From Paramacrobiotus richtersi (taxonomy: Eukaryota; Tardigrada; Eutardigrada; Parachela; Macrobiotidae), in the NCBI GenBank assembly GCA_034698045.1, contig JAQGAU010000379.1:1-29569 (forward strand): a stretch of DNA of 29,569 nucleotides, given 5' to 3'. Each line of letters starts with the position of its first letter. Positions within the stretch are counted from its first letter, which is position 1. Shown piece by piece: positions 10,292 through 19,909 of this stretch. Below the pieces are notes generated by a model. That model was not told the origin of the DNA. It saw nothing but the letters and a program-made list of their open reading frames with translations, and searched no databases. The translations under genes were made by a program, and so were the position numbers.

Positions 10292-12106
10292 TCATGATTG
10301 CTTCTGAACATTCACTTCCCGGCTAGCAGGTGCACTTGACCGATCGCGTGTCATTGTCCCATGCCTGCCCTGGAACGTCCAGTTCACCGAACCTTCCTTC
10401 GTCGGCTTCAGCGTCGTCGCGGTCCCCTGTGAATTGACATTATCATAGATCGTCAGCGTACATCCAAAGGTCACCTTCGCCGAGCTGAAGTTGTCCTGCA
10501 GGGTGGCGTGCAGGTTGGTGGTCAGTCCGCGGACAAACACCTGACTGGTTCCCGTGTAGTTGGGTTCCGTCCACATGGTGGCGCAGAGTCTGTACATGCC
10601 GTTGATCTCCCTGATGTCGGTGGCGCTCAGACCCCGGGTCTGACCAATTTCCGAGTTTTGCCACGGGGATTTGGGGCGGATGGTCCATGTGTTGGAGTTA
10701 ATGGCGAAGGCGTATCTGGGGTAGTGCATGATGGAGCCAAAGTCGTAGCCGGTTTGGAAAATGTCCATGGCTGTGGAGTCGTACTTGTTAAAGTTGTACT
10801 GCTGATCTGCGAATGGATTTAGAAACTGTAGCCATAGCATCATGAAAATTAACGGTAAACAGTAATTTTTATAAATAAATCATGTACTTAATTCACGTTA
10901 ATTATTACATATATTTTTATATAATTAATACTAATTGTAACCTTAACTATAAAATCAATGCTTATATAATTGTTATTTAAATTAAACTTGATGGAGAAAG
11001 TAAGCCTGTTTGTTGTACCTTTGGCAATGTTGTTCCAGTTGATTTCAACATACATATCCCTATCATTTCTGGCTTGTTCATGCCAGAATCCAACGGCATG
11101 CATCAGCTCATGCACAACAGTTCCAAAGTACACACAATTTTGTCCCAAGTATAACGTCTGCGCGCCGCCTTGTTTACCAATGATACTCCAACAACTACAA
11201 TCAAATCAACAATTTTATCTTATCCACAAACACAGTGCAACCATATTGTATATTTTGACAAATGATCAATTTACTTATCGGCGTTCGGAGCCTTCAAAAT
11301 ATTGATGTAGTCCGTGACGCCCGCCGTTCTCGGGAAGAAACGCACCGTGTCGGTCTTGGCTTCGAACTCCTTCATTCCACTGAGAATGACTTCTCGTTGC
11401 GCAGCGGTGAAAGCGGATGAGATCTCGTAGTACATCCAGGCTCCCGGCCAGCGCTTGTTGCTCAGTACACCGCCTTTAGTCAGCTGCGACAGTTTCATTT
11501 CCTGAAAAAAATCAGCAATCTACATTATTGCATGCGAGAACCTTGATACAGATCTTGTCAACCTCGAATGAACGGTTTCAGCAGTACAATATGAACAACC
11601 GGTTTTTCTGAAAGGCCTTTTCATACTACACATAAAGAATATGCGAAATTCTTAGTTTGACGCAGTTTTCCGACTAACCCATTTATTTATTTATATTAAA
11701 TTTAATACACGATCCACGTTGTGTACTTTAGACGCGTCACAGTTAAAGCAATCTCTTCAGTACGATAATATTTTGAAAATACGGTTGCCCTTCGGCAAGT
11801 TGACCCAATATAAAGTCTTGTATTTATGAAAGTCGATTCGTATCAACTTCCCAAATCAGCAATTGTGTCTCCTGGTGCCAAAACGCCGGCAATATCCCCT
11901 TCGAACAAGATTGGATCTTCTTCAACAGTGTCCACTGGTTTGGTCAGTTCGGGCACCGAATCGAAACATTTTGCGGGATCAGATGAAACTACCACGGAAG
12001 CGATGCAGTTTGGATCGATTGGTGGCTTTCCCTTCTGTGTGGTTGGTGCAGCGAATGTCACAGCAACACAAGCGCCCAAAAGGGTCACGACGGTGGAAAG
12101 ATACAT
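10292..12106 (-). CDS. Secreted astacin metalloprotease with C-terminal beta/gamma-crystallin-like domain (astacin-A)
   Basis: Zinc endopeptidase of the astacin (M12A) family, predicted extracellular. Exons on the - strand: 12106–11885, 11501–11275, 11194–11019 and 10806–10292, about 379 residues. A signal peptide is at 1–20. Propeptide F68-E-G-D71 is the FxGD zinc switch. The catalytic domain starts near residue 90 (NKRWPG). The zinc motif H178-E-L-M-H182 runs to H188-E-Q-A-R, and the Met-turn is SIMHY with Met235 and Tyr237. Cys151, Cys170 and the YRLC cysteine are present, but the usual first Cys is Thr. After YRLC, MWTEPNYTGTSQVF to the end resembles a two-Greek-key beta/gamma-crystallin or I36 inhibitor-type domain. 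Compared with the paralogue, one base is missing near 10367–10370, so the last 24 residues are in another frame. The exon 1 donor is non-canonical and uncertain. Confidence 0.85.
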
Positions 12107-12924
12107 GTTGCTGGCTTCGCTGTGAATGTCACTTCCGACAAATGGTGATCATCGCGTGCTGTTCTCAAAGCCGCAGAGAATAGGGGTTAATTATGAATTT
12201 GAACCTTTATCTTATTTGCACTTTGCTACCCTTTGTTTTATGCAAATCTTACTTGGATAAGATGTTGCAAAATATTATGTTAATGAATGCTATCAAAATT
12301 TAAAGCTCACCGTATCAGTCGGCGGCTTTACCCTCAGCCAAGCAAGTTCAAGAAGCCGAATGTCTGCCTTTATGTTTCACTTTTTCTTGTTGGTTGCTCT
12401 GTGAGAACTGACGTTGAGTTTTTTGTCCGAAATAAGAAGTACCGTTGTGAAATGGGACAACTAGAATGGTGTGTAGACGGAGAAATTAACGTCAGTTCAA
12501 GAATATATCCGTGCAGTTTGCTGATGCGAGCAATATAGAATAAATGCTCAAGATGCACTCACATTATCAGTATATACCGTATGATTGCTGTTTTTGGATT
12601 GGTTTGTCATTCATTTTATTCGTCATGATGCTTACTAATACATAAATAACAGAAACGAACCCAGTAGAACAAACAGAAGAGGTTACTTCTCGTTAAACAT
12701 CCTCTTGAACTTGTAGGGATATATATATCCGTGCATTGTAGAGATCCAAGATTGTATCCCAACTGTCGAGTCATACAGTAAATGACGGCTTGTTCAGCAG
12801 CTAAGACGGCTGCTTCCACTGTTATTCTTGCCATAACTATTGTTCTTTTGTGTTGCGTTTCAATGTGCTCTGTTGTCTGACTTTTATCATAAGAATAAAT
12901 CATGCTTTCTATAATTAGACAATT
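12107..12924. other. Spacer between GPCR-A and astacin-A
   Basis: This presumably holds the astacin-A promoter and the GPCR-A 3' UTR. On the - strand an AATAAA at 12928–12923 overlaps the GPCR-A stop codon. The open frames 12287–12538 (+) and 12616–12903 (-) show no recognisable feature. I found no matching stretch in the other duplication unit. Confidence 0.35.
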
Positions 12925-13487
12925 TTATTCATACCGTAATAAATCCCATAAGCTACCATAACGCCACCATCCGAGCATTCTTCGCCCCGAACGCCAAACA
13001 TCCCTCATCGCCACAGCAAAGAGAATCGGATCAGCCACCGACTCCCACGAGTACACCATCCGGGCCACCTGACAGAACGTGTAATTGAAATATCCATACG
13101 GCGCAATCCCATAGAACACCATGATCGGTGTCCAGAACACCGTCGCACTGCAGGTCATGAGTGTCAGCACCATGAACGCATAAGAGCGCTCCTTACGCTT
13201 CTCCGTTCCGGGATTTGCGGCTTTGTTTGCAGTGGGAGTGGCGCTGATCGTTCGCGTTCCTGGAGGGTTAGAGTTGACAATAACAGGCTCGTTGTGTTGG
13301 TGGATGATCGTGCGGGAACGGTGGCGGATAATGCAGATGATCGGGAAGGCGAAGATTACGACGATTACGGGTATGTTGCCAATGAGCCAATTGACAGCTG
13401 CTTGCCATTCGGGTTGGGTGCGGAGGTTGACGCTGCAGCCCATTACGGAGAGCGGGAGACGGTGGTACAGTCCATCGATCACCAAGC
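12925..13487 (-). other. GPCR-A exon 2 (TM5–TM7 and tail)
   Basis: 563 nt from the acceptor ttcag to TAA. It encodes loop 2 with its Cys, TM5, the third intracellular loop, TM6, TM7 and the C-terminal tail. Confidence 0.85.
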
Positions 13488-16400
13488 CTGAAATAGGACA
13501 ACTCTACATGCATAGAAATGTTCCTAGTAATTATAATAAGATAATGTTGCTTCGCTTCGTTCATCTTAAGTTCCTAACAAGCCTGGAAATATGCGGTAGA
13601 ATTTGCGAAATCATTATGCCTGTATCGCAGTACACATAGGCTCTTTATCATACTTTGCCATTCTGGGACGAAATTCTTGTAGTCGGCAGAACTCGAATGA
13701 GAGGCTGCACGCTCGTGTCTAGCCATCGCCGTTCTCTAGCGGCGGCGTCTTGGACTGCGTCTCTCTACCTCCTCGTCAGAGAGTAGCGTCACGAAGTACG
13801 CACGCCGCTAGAGAACGGCTACGGTCTAGCTGCCGGTAAATGCAGATCGATTAGATGACGGTTGTCGCCCTGCATTTAGTAAAAACTTACTTTTGTTTTA
13901 CTTTTTCCTGTTACGTTCACAGCAAGGCTCTTAAGGGAACACACCGTGATGTAAGCAGCCGTTTTTCGAATTTCAACTGTTTCTTTCATCTCGCGCAGTT
14001 ATCGCTTATCGGGTTTTTCTGTGGACTCGGCATAGAAATGGTTGCTCTATTGTATTACCAGTACTCTTTCTCTGCCCCTTTCACCCAACGGCAGCAAAAA
14101 AAACAGGTGCATTGTATCGCTCTATTCAAAAAGTCTTAGCTCTACTGTGCTCTTCAAACTCCATAAAGCTTGTCGTGTGAAGTATCAAAAGAAAGAGGAT
14201 ACAATTTGTCACTTTCTGACACGTGATGAGCAGGATCCGTCAGTAATAACGAAAGTTATGATCAGCTGAAATATTCAAAAATTCACTGTGCGCGTAATTT
14301 AAAGTACAAAAATCTCGTTCTGGATCAGAATCAGGATTTTTAGAAATTTTAGAATCCGCTACTTCAAAACTATCTGCCTGTACCAGTACTACCAAACCAA
14401 TTTTTGGTGATCTTATAATGAATTTGAAATTTTTTATGCATACCGTACTTTAAAAAAGATTTTTTTTATAACCGAATATCCTATTTGCGATTTGATTGCA
14501 AGCATTTATAGTACCACCACCCCTTTGGTTATTACAAAATTTTAATAAGCAGTGTAGCATTCAATAACGAGATATGTTGGTTTGCACAAGACCATCATAA
14601 CAGCTACCTACATCAATGCCTGTGGCCTTAAGGTTTTTATACTGTAGCGATAGTGGTTCTCTCCCTGTGTTGAGACTTGTACTTGTGACGTAGGCAGCTC
14701 TTGGTGAAGAAGTTATGCCGTACCCAGTCGTAATGCGGGAGAATGATCGGTGTAAGAAATCAGTCGGTGTTCGGTAACTTCGATAAACTTGATTCTGGAA
14801 TCTCTCGTTCGTTCGATCGTTCGTAATTAATTACAACTAGTAATTATCCCCAATAAGGGTGACCTTTCGATGTCGTTCGTTCTTCTTCATTCTCGATTAG
14901 CGTAAGGTTAACAGTCGACTGCAAGGTCTCGTGGGATGGCGTAGAGGCTGGCACGAGCCGCGAGGCTCGGCTCGACTCGTGAGCGCTCGCGACTCGTGAG
15001 CCCGATGAGCGAGCTGACGGTTTTTGGCCTCGAGCCGAGTCGATCCGAGCTAGGGTTTTCAGCCTCGCGAGCGAGCCTCGCGAGCTGGCCTCTCCTCTCT
15101 GAACGAGCTAATTTGAAAACAATAATTTGTTTTATTTTGTCTGCAAATAAAGTATATAAAAGCTTGCTTTTCGGGCTCAGAACCGCCCATTTTAAGCTCC
15201 AGATGACTGTTCAATTTATCTACTGCATGGAAACACATTTCCGCTGCATAACAGGACAAAAATAATTGGTTTTAAATACAAAATAATGACTGCAAGCCGG
15301 ACGAGCCCATCAGTTGCATTCTGTGAAACGAGCCGAGCGAGTTGAGCTTAAGCGTTCGGAATCGTCGCGCGAGCGAGCGAGCCAAGACAGACCTGCGAGC
15401 GAGCCGAGCACGAAACCGAAGCTCGAAAATTCGGCGCGAGCGAGTCGAGCCGTGGAAGTACGGCTCGTGCCAGCCTCTAGGATGGCGTCTAGCCAATCCA
15501 CTAGTAACGGGAGAACAGCATCCTCGCCCGTTGTATGGCGCTCCTGGGTGGATACTGTACATTGTAATACCGTACAGCAGTGGAGGTTCCATTTGGGGAG
15601 TTTGTTGTGGCTTCGTAATTATGTGCGCGGCAGTGATGTGCCTGTCTCAATGTACTAGTTACCTGCAGTCACATTGCAGTGGGGTCTGCAGGGGAATAAG
15701 ACACCAGAGGTCACCGCAGGACAAGTCGAATCATTTCTCCAATTGCGTAAATATTTGAGCCAAGAACGGCAGTTACTGGTCTGGGCTGGAATTCTTCGTA
15801 GGTCACTTAACATGTTCGCATCAGACGGTGGATTTAATATATTGCAGCTCCTGCTTGCTGCAGTTATATTTCCAGGAGTTCTACTGGTGCATGGCACCCA
15901 GCGCACATTCTTTTCGATGACCTTTGATGTCTCGCTTCCCGCAGTCTATTCTACAACTTCAAAGTAGATGTCACCAACGAGCAACACAATGCGCATTCTG
16001 AATCAGTTAGATTGGGTCATTTTGGAGAACGAAACTGCGCATATAGAAATCCAAAAAGGAAAAAATGGCCCACCGGCCTTTGTTGCCGGGCCTCCTTTGC
16101 AACCATCGCCAAAAACGTAACCGCTGCACACATATGGTAAACCTAAAGCGGAAACCTAAAGCGGACCTAAAGCGGAAACCGAAAACTTATGGTGATCCGA
16201 GAGCCGCCACCAAACATTACCACTGCCACCAGTGTGACCCTTACCAAGACCATGTTCGCCAGTGGTAACCGGGATAACGGTACTTAATTGCCGACAGCGA
16301 TCCGGGTAATGGGACGTAATTTCCGGTATTGAACTGGATGCAGTAACTTCCTTGCCGGTCCTGTATTGATTGGTAAGGTGCCATAATTGCCGGCATGTAA

Positions 16401-18553
16401 CGATCCGGGCACGGAGACGTAATAACCGGTGTTGTCTGAGGGCCAGCCTCAGACCGGCGTTTACCAGCCTCAGACCAGACATTTACCAGCCTTTACCAAC
16501 CTTTACCAGCCTTTACCAGCGTTTTATTTAGCTTTTCCCGAACTGTGCCTGCAATGTGTTGTGTTGGTAAGGGGACATAATTGCCGGTGGTGCTTTCTGT
16601 AAGGGCCGTCCCGCTGCCGGTACTTACGTCACTTTGCCCAGACAGGACCGGCAAGTAAGTGCCTGCACCCCGTTTACACCGGAAATTACGTTCCTCAATT
16701 CACGGATCGCTGCCGGTAGTTAACACTCACCAAATTACGCACTTTAATTACGTGTCATTTCCAAGTGAGCCTTCGAGGCCTGCCAATCAAATATGGCTAA
16801 CACGCCTTAAAATCAAGATCAAACTGGGCAAGCTAGGTTTTGCGCTAAATTTATGCAACGCTCGTCAAAATAACTCCGTGTTCCAGAATCTAACGTACAG
16901 AGCAGACTGGAACAGATCAGGGAATCGTACTGTTGAATCCTAAGTCTCAAATAGCTAGCTTCCACATTCCAAAAGAGCCACGTTTTTAATGGGTAGACCT
17001 ACTGACAATACGTTTTCAACCGTAGACAGTTCACATATTATAACGAATGGGCACGTTCTGCGTCAAGCTGATGGACTCACTTCTGGGCCTGAAAACTTTC
17101 TCGCAGATCCGGGTTTTTACAGTTTCTACGATTATTCCCCCAGAGAATTTTTTTCCGCTATGTACTCAATGTCTTGAAGTAAAGAAATCATTCGTCGACT
17201 GTAGGAAGTTTGTGAATCAGCTTAACAAAACTCTGTACTGACTCAGTTGGCACATGACATAACACTTCCGGAAAAAGCGGTCTTTGCGGCCGGAGCGATG
17301 ACTTTTTTCGTAGATGTTTTTTATTGCCGATGTTTTGCTGAATTTGATGACCTAAGAATTCCCCAGGAATTCAGGGGCGAAACTAGTATGAGAGCTTGAA
17401 AATGAATTTTTGGCAAATTTTCTACGATTTGAATTGCCTCGCAGACCGCTCGGATTCGGTGAATGTTAAGTACACTTATCCAGGCTGCGACTGGCGAATA
17501 TGTCTTGGTAGTGGTCACACTACAGGTGATAACGCTTGGTGGCGGCTCTCGGATCACCATAAGTTTTTGTCTTCCGCTTTAGGTTCTTACTAGGAGCAGT
17601 TTAAGGGGGACCCGACAACAAAGTTCGGGGAGACTTTTAGCCGGCTTTATTGTCGGACACCGCGGTGTCCGGAAAAATAGTTTCCGGGGCATACAGGTGG
17701 TGCATTGTCGCCGGGAATTAACACTTGGCATTCGCCAGGAGCCTCTGTTTACTATTGTTTTCGACGGGTTCAAACGGTAGCGAACTTAGGTCGTAATTCG
17801 AGGAACTGTCAGATTTTGTTATACTGATCGTGAGATCATTTTAAATTTGATCGGCAGTGATCATGGTCCTGCATGGTGCTCGTTCTTCTGACCCCACTGC
17901 AGTAGAATTATGGATAATTGTTGTTTGAACCCGCATTTTTGCAGCGCAATCTTCTTAAAAGTGCCGTGCAGTGACTGAACCCATGCTGTACCTAGTTTGG
18001 TAGCTTAACTTGTTAACACAGTTAAGCGTTCGAATCGTCTACAAATGAAAAATTTAAGTCGCCATCAAAATACCCCACTAAGGTCATGCTTACCTGGTAT
18101 AACAAGAGCATGCATATAGCTCCACATCGCGATACACATCCAAATAGCCACTTTCGTACTATGGTGGAGCTTATAATGGAAGGGGAAGCAGATAGCCCAA
18201 ATTCTGTTGATCGTAATCAGAGCGTGAGAATTCATGATTCCCCCACTGACAGTATAACTGGCGTACAGGTACACAGTGCAGGCTTTTTGTCCCGGATACC
18301 ACGAGTTGGCGTAGCTGACAATAATGTCCAATGGGTTCTGTTGCACGGCTATGACGATGTTGGCTCCCAAGAGGTTCATGAGGTAAACGGAAAATGGGAC
18401 TCGGAGTTGTTTGTCCAGGATGTAGATCAAGAGCACCGCGGAGTTTAGTATGATGACTAAAAGGAATGTGACGAGGTTGAACACCGGAATGACTGTCCAA
18501 GCGGCAGGCAGCGCAGGAAAGGGGTCATCAGCAGAATTCGATGCGTTTGACAT
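12925..18553 (-). CDS. Orphan rhodopsin-like GPCR (GPCR-A), two exons, 340 aa
   Basis: Seven-transmembrane receptor, ligand unknown. Exon 1 (18553–18094) encodes the N-terminus with an N-A-S glycosylation site, then TM1 to TM4, ending at VIPG. Exon 2 (13487–12925) encodes extracellular loop 2, TM5–TM7 and the tail. The junction is phase 1, with donor cag|gtaagc and acceptor ttcag|gc. TM3 begins after Cys (KACTVYLY) and ends in NRI in place of DRY. Loop 2 carries the partner Cys (MGCSVNL). TM6 has FWTP, and TM7 has DPILF in place of NPxxY. The third intracellular loop (about 45 residues) is polar and ends in KRKERSY. The intron is 4606 bp, twice that of the paralogue, because of inserted repeats. 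The 13 tail residues after MLGW are absent from GPCR-B. An in-frame CTAGAA precedes the ATG as in GPCR-B. Confidence 0.85.
13705..13845. repeat. 141-bp hairpin (MITE-like or structured-RNA-like)
   Basis: The ends are ctgca and tgcag. The arms pair along their length: the left arm has ccgttctctagcggcg and the right arm has cgccgctagagaacgg, a perfect 16-bp match, followed by looser pairing into a loop near 13764–13778. The paralogous GPCR-B intron lacks it between gtcgg-type flanks near 23870–23900, so it looks like an insertion. No target-site duplication is obvious. Confidence 0.8.
14934..15487. mobile_element. Non-autonomous hAT-like MITE with 8-bp target-site duplication
   Basis: The element at 14942–15479 (538 bp) starts with TAGAGGCTGGCACGAGCCG and ends with its exact 19-base reverse complement; pairing continues inward (cggctcgactcg). 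It is flanked by perfect direct repeats GGATGGCG at 14934–14941 and 15480–15487. An 8-bp duplication and TIRs of this style are characteristic of the hAT superfamily. The outer 130–170 bp on each side are rich in gagc/cgag repeats and the middle is AT-rich. No transposase frame exists. It is absent from the GPCR-B intron. Confidence 0.88.
15660..15990. repeat. Conserved intronic block, GPCR-A copy
   Basis: About 330 bp align with 24090–24430 in the GPCR-B intron. Shared strings include gagccaag, catgttcgc, ctgcagttatat, tccaggagtt and tttcgcttcccgc-type segments. The + strand frame open here is closed in the other copy, so it is not conserved coding sequence. It is the best preserved non-coding part of the duplicated introns that I noticed. 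Confidence 0.7.
16139..16182 (+). repeat. Short tandem repeat, acctaaagcgga unit (3 copies)
   Basis: The unit cctaaagcgga(aa) occurs three times in a row inside the left arm of the foldback element. The right arm keeps only one copy (ccgctttagg near 17573), so the array probably expanded after the arms formed. Confidence 0.7.
16443..16521 (+). repeat. Short tandem repeats, ccagcctcaga and tttaccagcc units
   Basis: Two copies of a unit of about 21 bp (ccagcctcagacc...) are followed by four units of 10 bp, tttaccagcc with one variant tttaccaacc, at 16482–16521. Confidence 0.8.
18094..18553 (-). other. GPCR-A exon 1 (TM1–TM4)
   Basis: 460 nt, exactly the length of exon 1 in GPCR-B. It ends in phase 1 at the donor before gtaagc. 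It carries the N-terminus, TM1 (about residues 21–45), TM2, TM3 with the NRI motif and TM4. Confidence 0.85.
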
Positions 18554-18677
18554 TTCTAGAAAGAAAACGTTACCAACGGGAAAATACTCATTTGACAGTC
18601 CTTTCAGCTAAGCAAAATGATATTAAAAGCATAATAGAAATCCCGGAATCTTTGCGTGAATGACGACCGTCAGTTGC

Positions 18678-18685
18678 TTTATATA
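18678..18685 (-). promoter_or_regulatory. TATA box candidate of GPCR-A
   Basis: On the - strand TATATAAAGCAACTGA lies about 125 bp before the GPCR-A ATG. The same string with one change (TATATAAAGCAGCTGA) lies upstream of GPCR-B at 26608–26601, inside diverged flanking sequence. That suggests selective retention of a core promoter. Confidence 0.55.
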
Positions 18686-19540
18686 ATAATATTGACGGTA
18701 ATTAACAGTCTGTCACCTTTGGGCTTTGCGTAAAGGTGGTCACATGATATCGGGGAAATTAGCTTATGACTGTCATGCTGCACATCACGTTGTCGCTGTA
18801 GTTCCCAAAACTGAATCACAAAAACTAGCATGACACATCTGGTGCAGAATAACCGGCATTACATAAAATTTATTCTTGACTATATCTGAAATGAATTCGT
18901 TTCGCGACGAAAAAATCCACGTCACATTAGGCATTTTCCTAAACTTTTGATTAAAGAATTAACTGTCCTGTGTACGGGTCATGAGCGTCTCAAATGCGAC
19001 AGGAGTAAACCATTCTATACTAGGTGACCACGCGCAAAATTGCCCGTTTCTCCTGAATGGGTTTGGTTTTCCCAGTCTTTACTTCTGATTACAGAAGTAG
19101 ACAACATAAGCTTTAGAATGATATATGGCACCTAAGAATTGGGCGAGTGGATCATTTAGAGTGACTCGACATACAGAAAACTCTTAGCGAATTATATATA
19201 CAGATAATTAGTTGTATTTAACTACCCGGATCACATGCTCGCATGACCCATAATTATTATGTTGTCAAGCAGTAGGAAATTATCAATCAGCCGCTAATGA
19301 TGTCCGCTGCCGCCCCGTCGTGCAGAAATCTGATATTATTTGATCAATTTGGATATCTGATGTTCCGTACACGTGTTCGGCGGATGCAAAGGTACTTTGC
19401 TCACAGGGGTTCAGTCACGGGTTTCTTTTTTTCAGTGTGTCTAATCGAGGGCGAGGGTAGCAAGTCACATGCGTGTCTGACGGTCGCCAAGAAACAGTCA
19501 AAATGTTCATTGCACTTACAGACGGCAGAACTCGCAGAAC

Positions 19541-19909
19541 AAAGGAAGTATGTAAATACGCATTCTTGGAAAATCGTTGTCTTCGCGCAGGCAGTTTTCG
19601 AAATTTACGGTACTTGGGGACAAGGCACGAAAAGGATATAGTCGACAAGATCGGAAGAGATCTCATCGCCACGACAGGAGAATCGTGTGCGAAAGAGTTG
19701 TTGCGACAGAAGTTGTCCATGTTAGTGTAAAAGGGAAATGCCCTTTGTGTTATGGGAACTGTACCCGATTCTGTCGGTCTGGATGAGATCTTGTTGCTCA
19801 TTTAATACTGTTTTGTCTTTCTACTGAGTGCGTGTGTATCAACGTTAGTTTAGGCGAAGAAGTCCTTTTCTGTGCCACTCACACGCAGTCCTGTACATTC
19901 ACTTGACGG
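19541..19909. other. Junction between duplication units
   Basis: No gene is seen. Overlapping open frames on both strands (19297–19641 +, 19415–19801 -) run across it without motifs. The duplication breakpoint should lie here. Confidence 0.35.

Larger units (their letters stand above)
16078..17625. repeat. Compound foldback element in the GPCR-A intron
   Basis: The left arm 16078–16264 is the reverse complement of the right arm about 17489–17625. The strongest part pairs 16190–16215 (tatggtgatccgagagccgcc) with 17530–17564 (ggcggctctcggatcaccata); the outer part pairs ctttgttgccggg with cccgacaacaaag. Inside lies a nested inverted pair (16284–16330 with 16671–16720, sharing cagcgatccg and cgtaatttccgg) and a further direct copy near 16375–16430. 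No transposase frame is visible. Most of it has no counterpart in the paralogous intron. Confidence 0.75.
13488..18093 (-). other. Intron of GPCR-A, enlarged by repeat insertions
   Basis: This intron aligns in blocks with the 2151-bp GPCR-B intron: 13641–13680 with 23811–23850, 15660–15990 with 24090–24430, and 17690–17780 with 25218–25310. Between these blocks it holds extra DNA: a hairpin at 13705–13845, a hAT-like MITE at 14942–15479 and a foldback at 16078–17625. In 13846–14933 I see only AT-rich sequence and short simple repeats such as cgttcgttcgatcgttcg near 14810. Confidence 0.75.
10300..19540. repeat. Segmental duplication, unit A (GPCR-A plus astacin-A)
   Basis: Matches unit B (about 19905–27245) in the same order and orientation: GPCR upstream flank, exon 1, intron blocks, exon 2, spacer and astacin exons. 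Homology upstream of the GPCR continues to about 19530, for example gcaaaggtactttgctcac and ggttcagtcac strings shared with 27105–27135. The units differ in the intron insertions and in the spacer between the GPCR and astacin. Confidence 0.85.

Noticed and set aside
15272-15758. Arg/Ser/Glu-rich open frames of 97–138 codons
   Set aside because: They are produced by the gagc/cgag repeat arrays of the MITE and run through its terminal repeat into flanking DNA.
16482-16521. Possible CRISPR-like array
   Set aside because: Units of 10 bp without spacers in a eukaryotic intron; a simple tandem repeat.
19297-19801. Overlapping frames at the duplication junction
   Set aside because: The homologous flank in unit B (about 26985–27245) does not keep these frames open, so no coding selection is seen.
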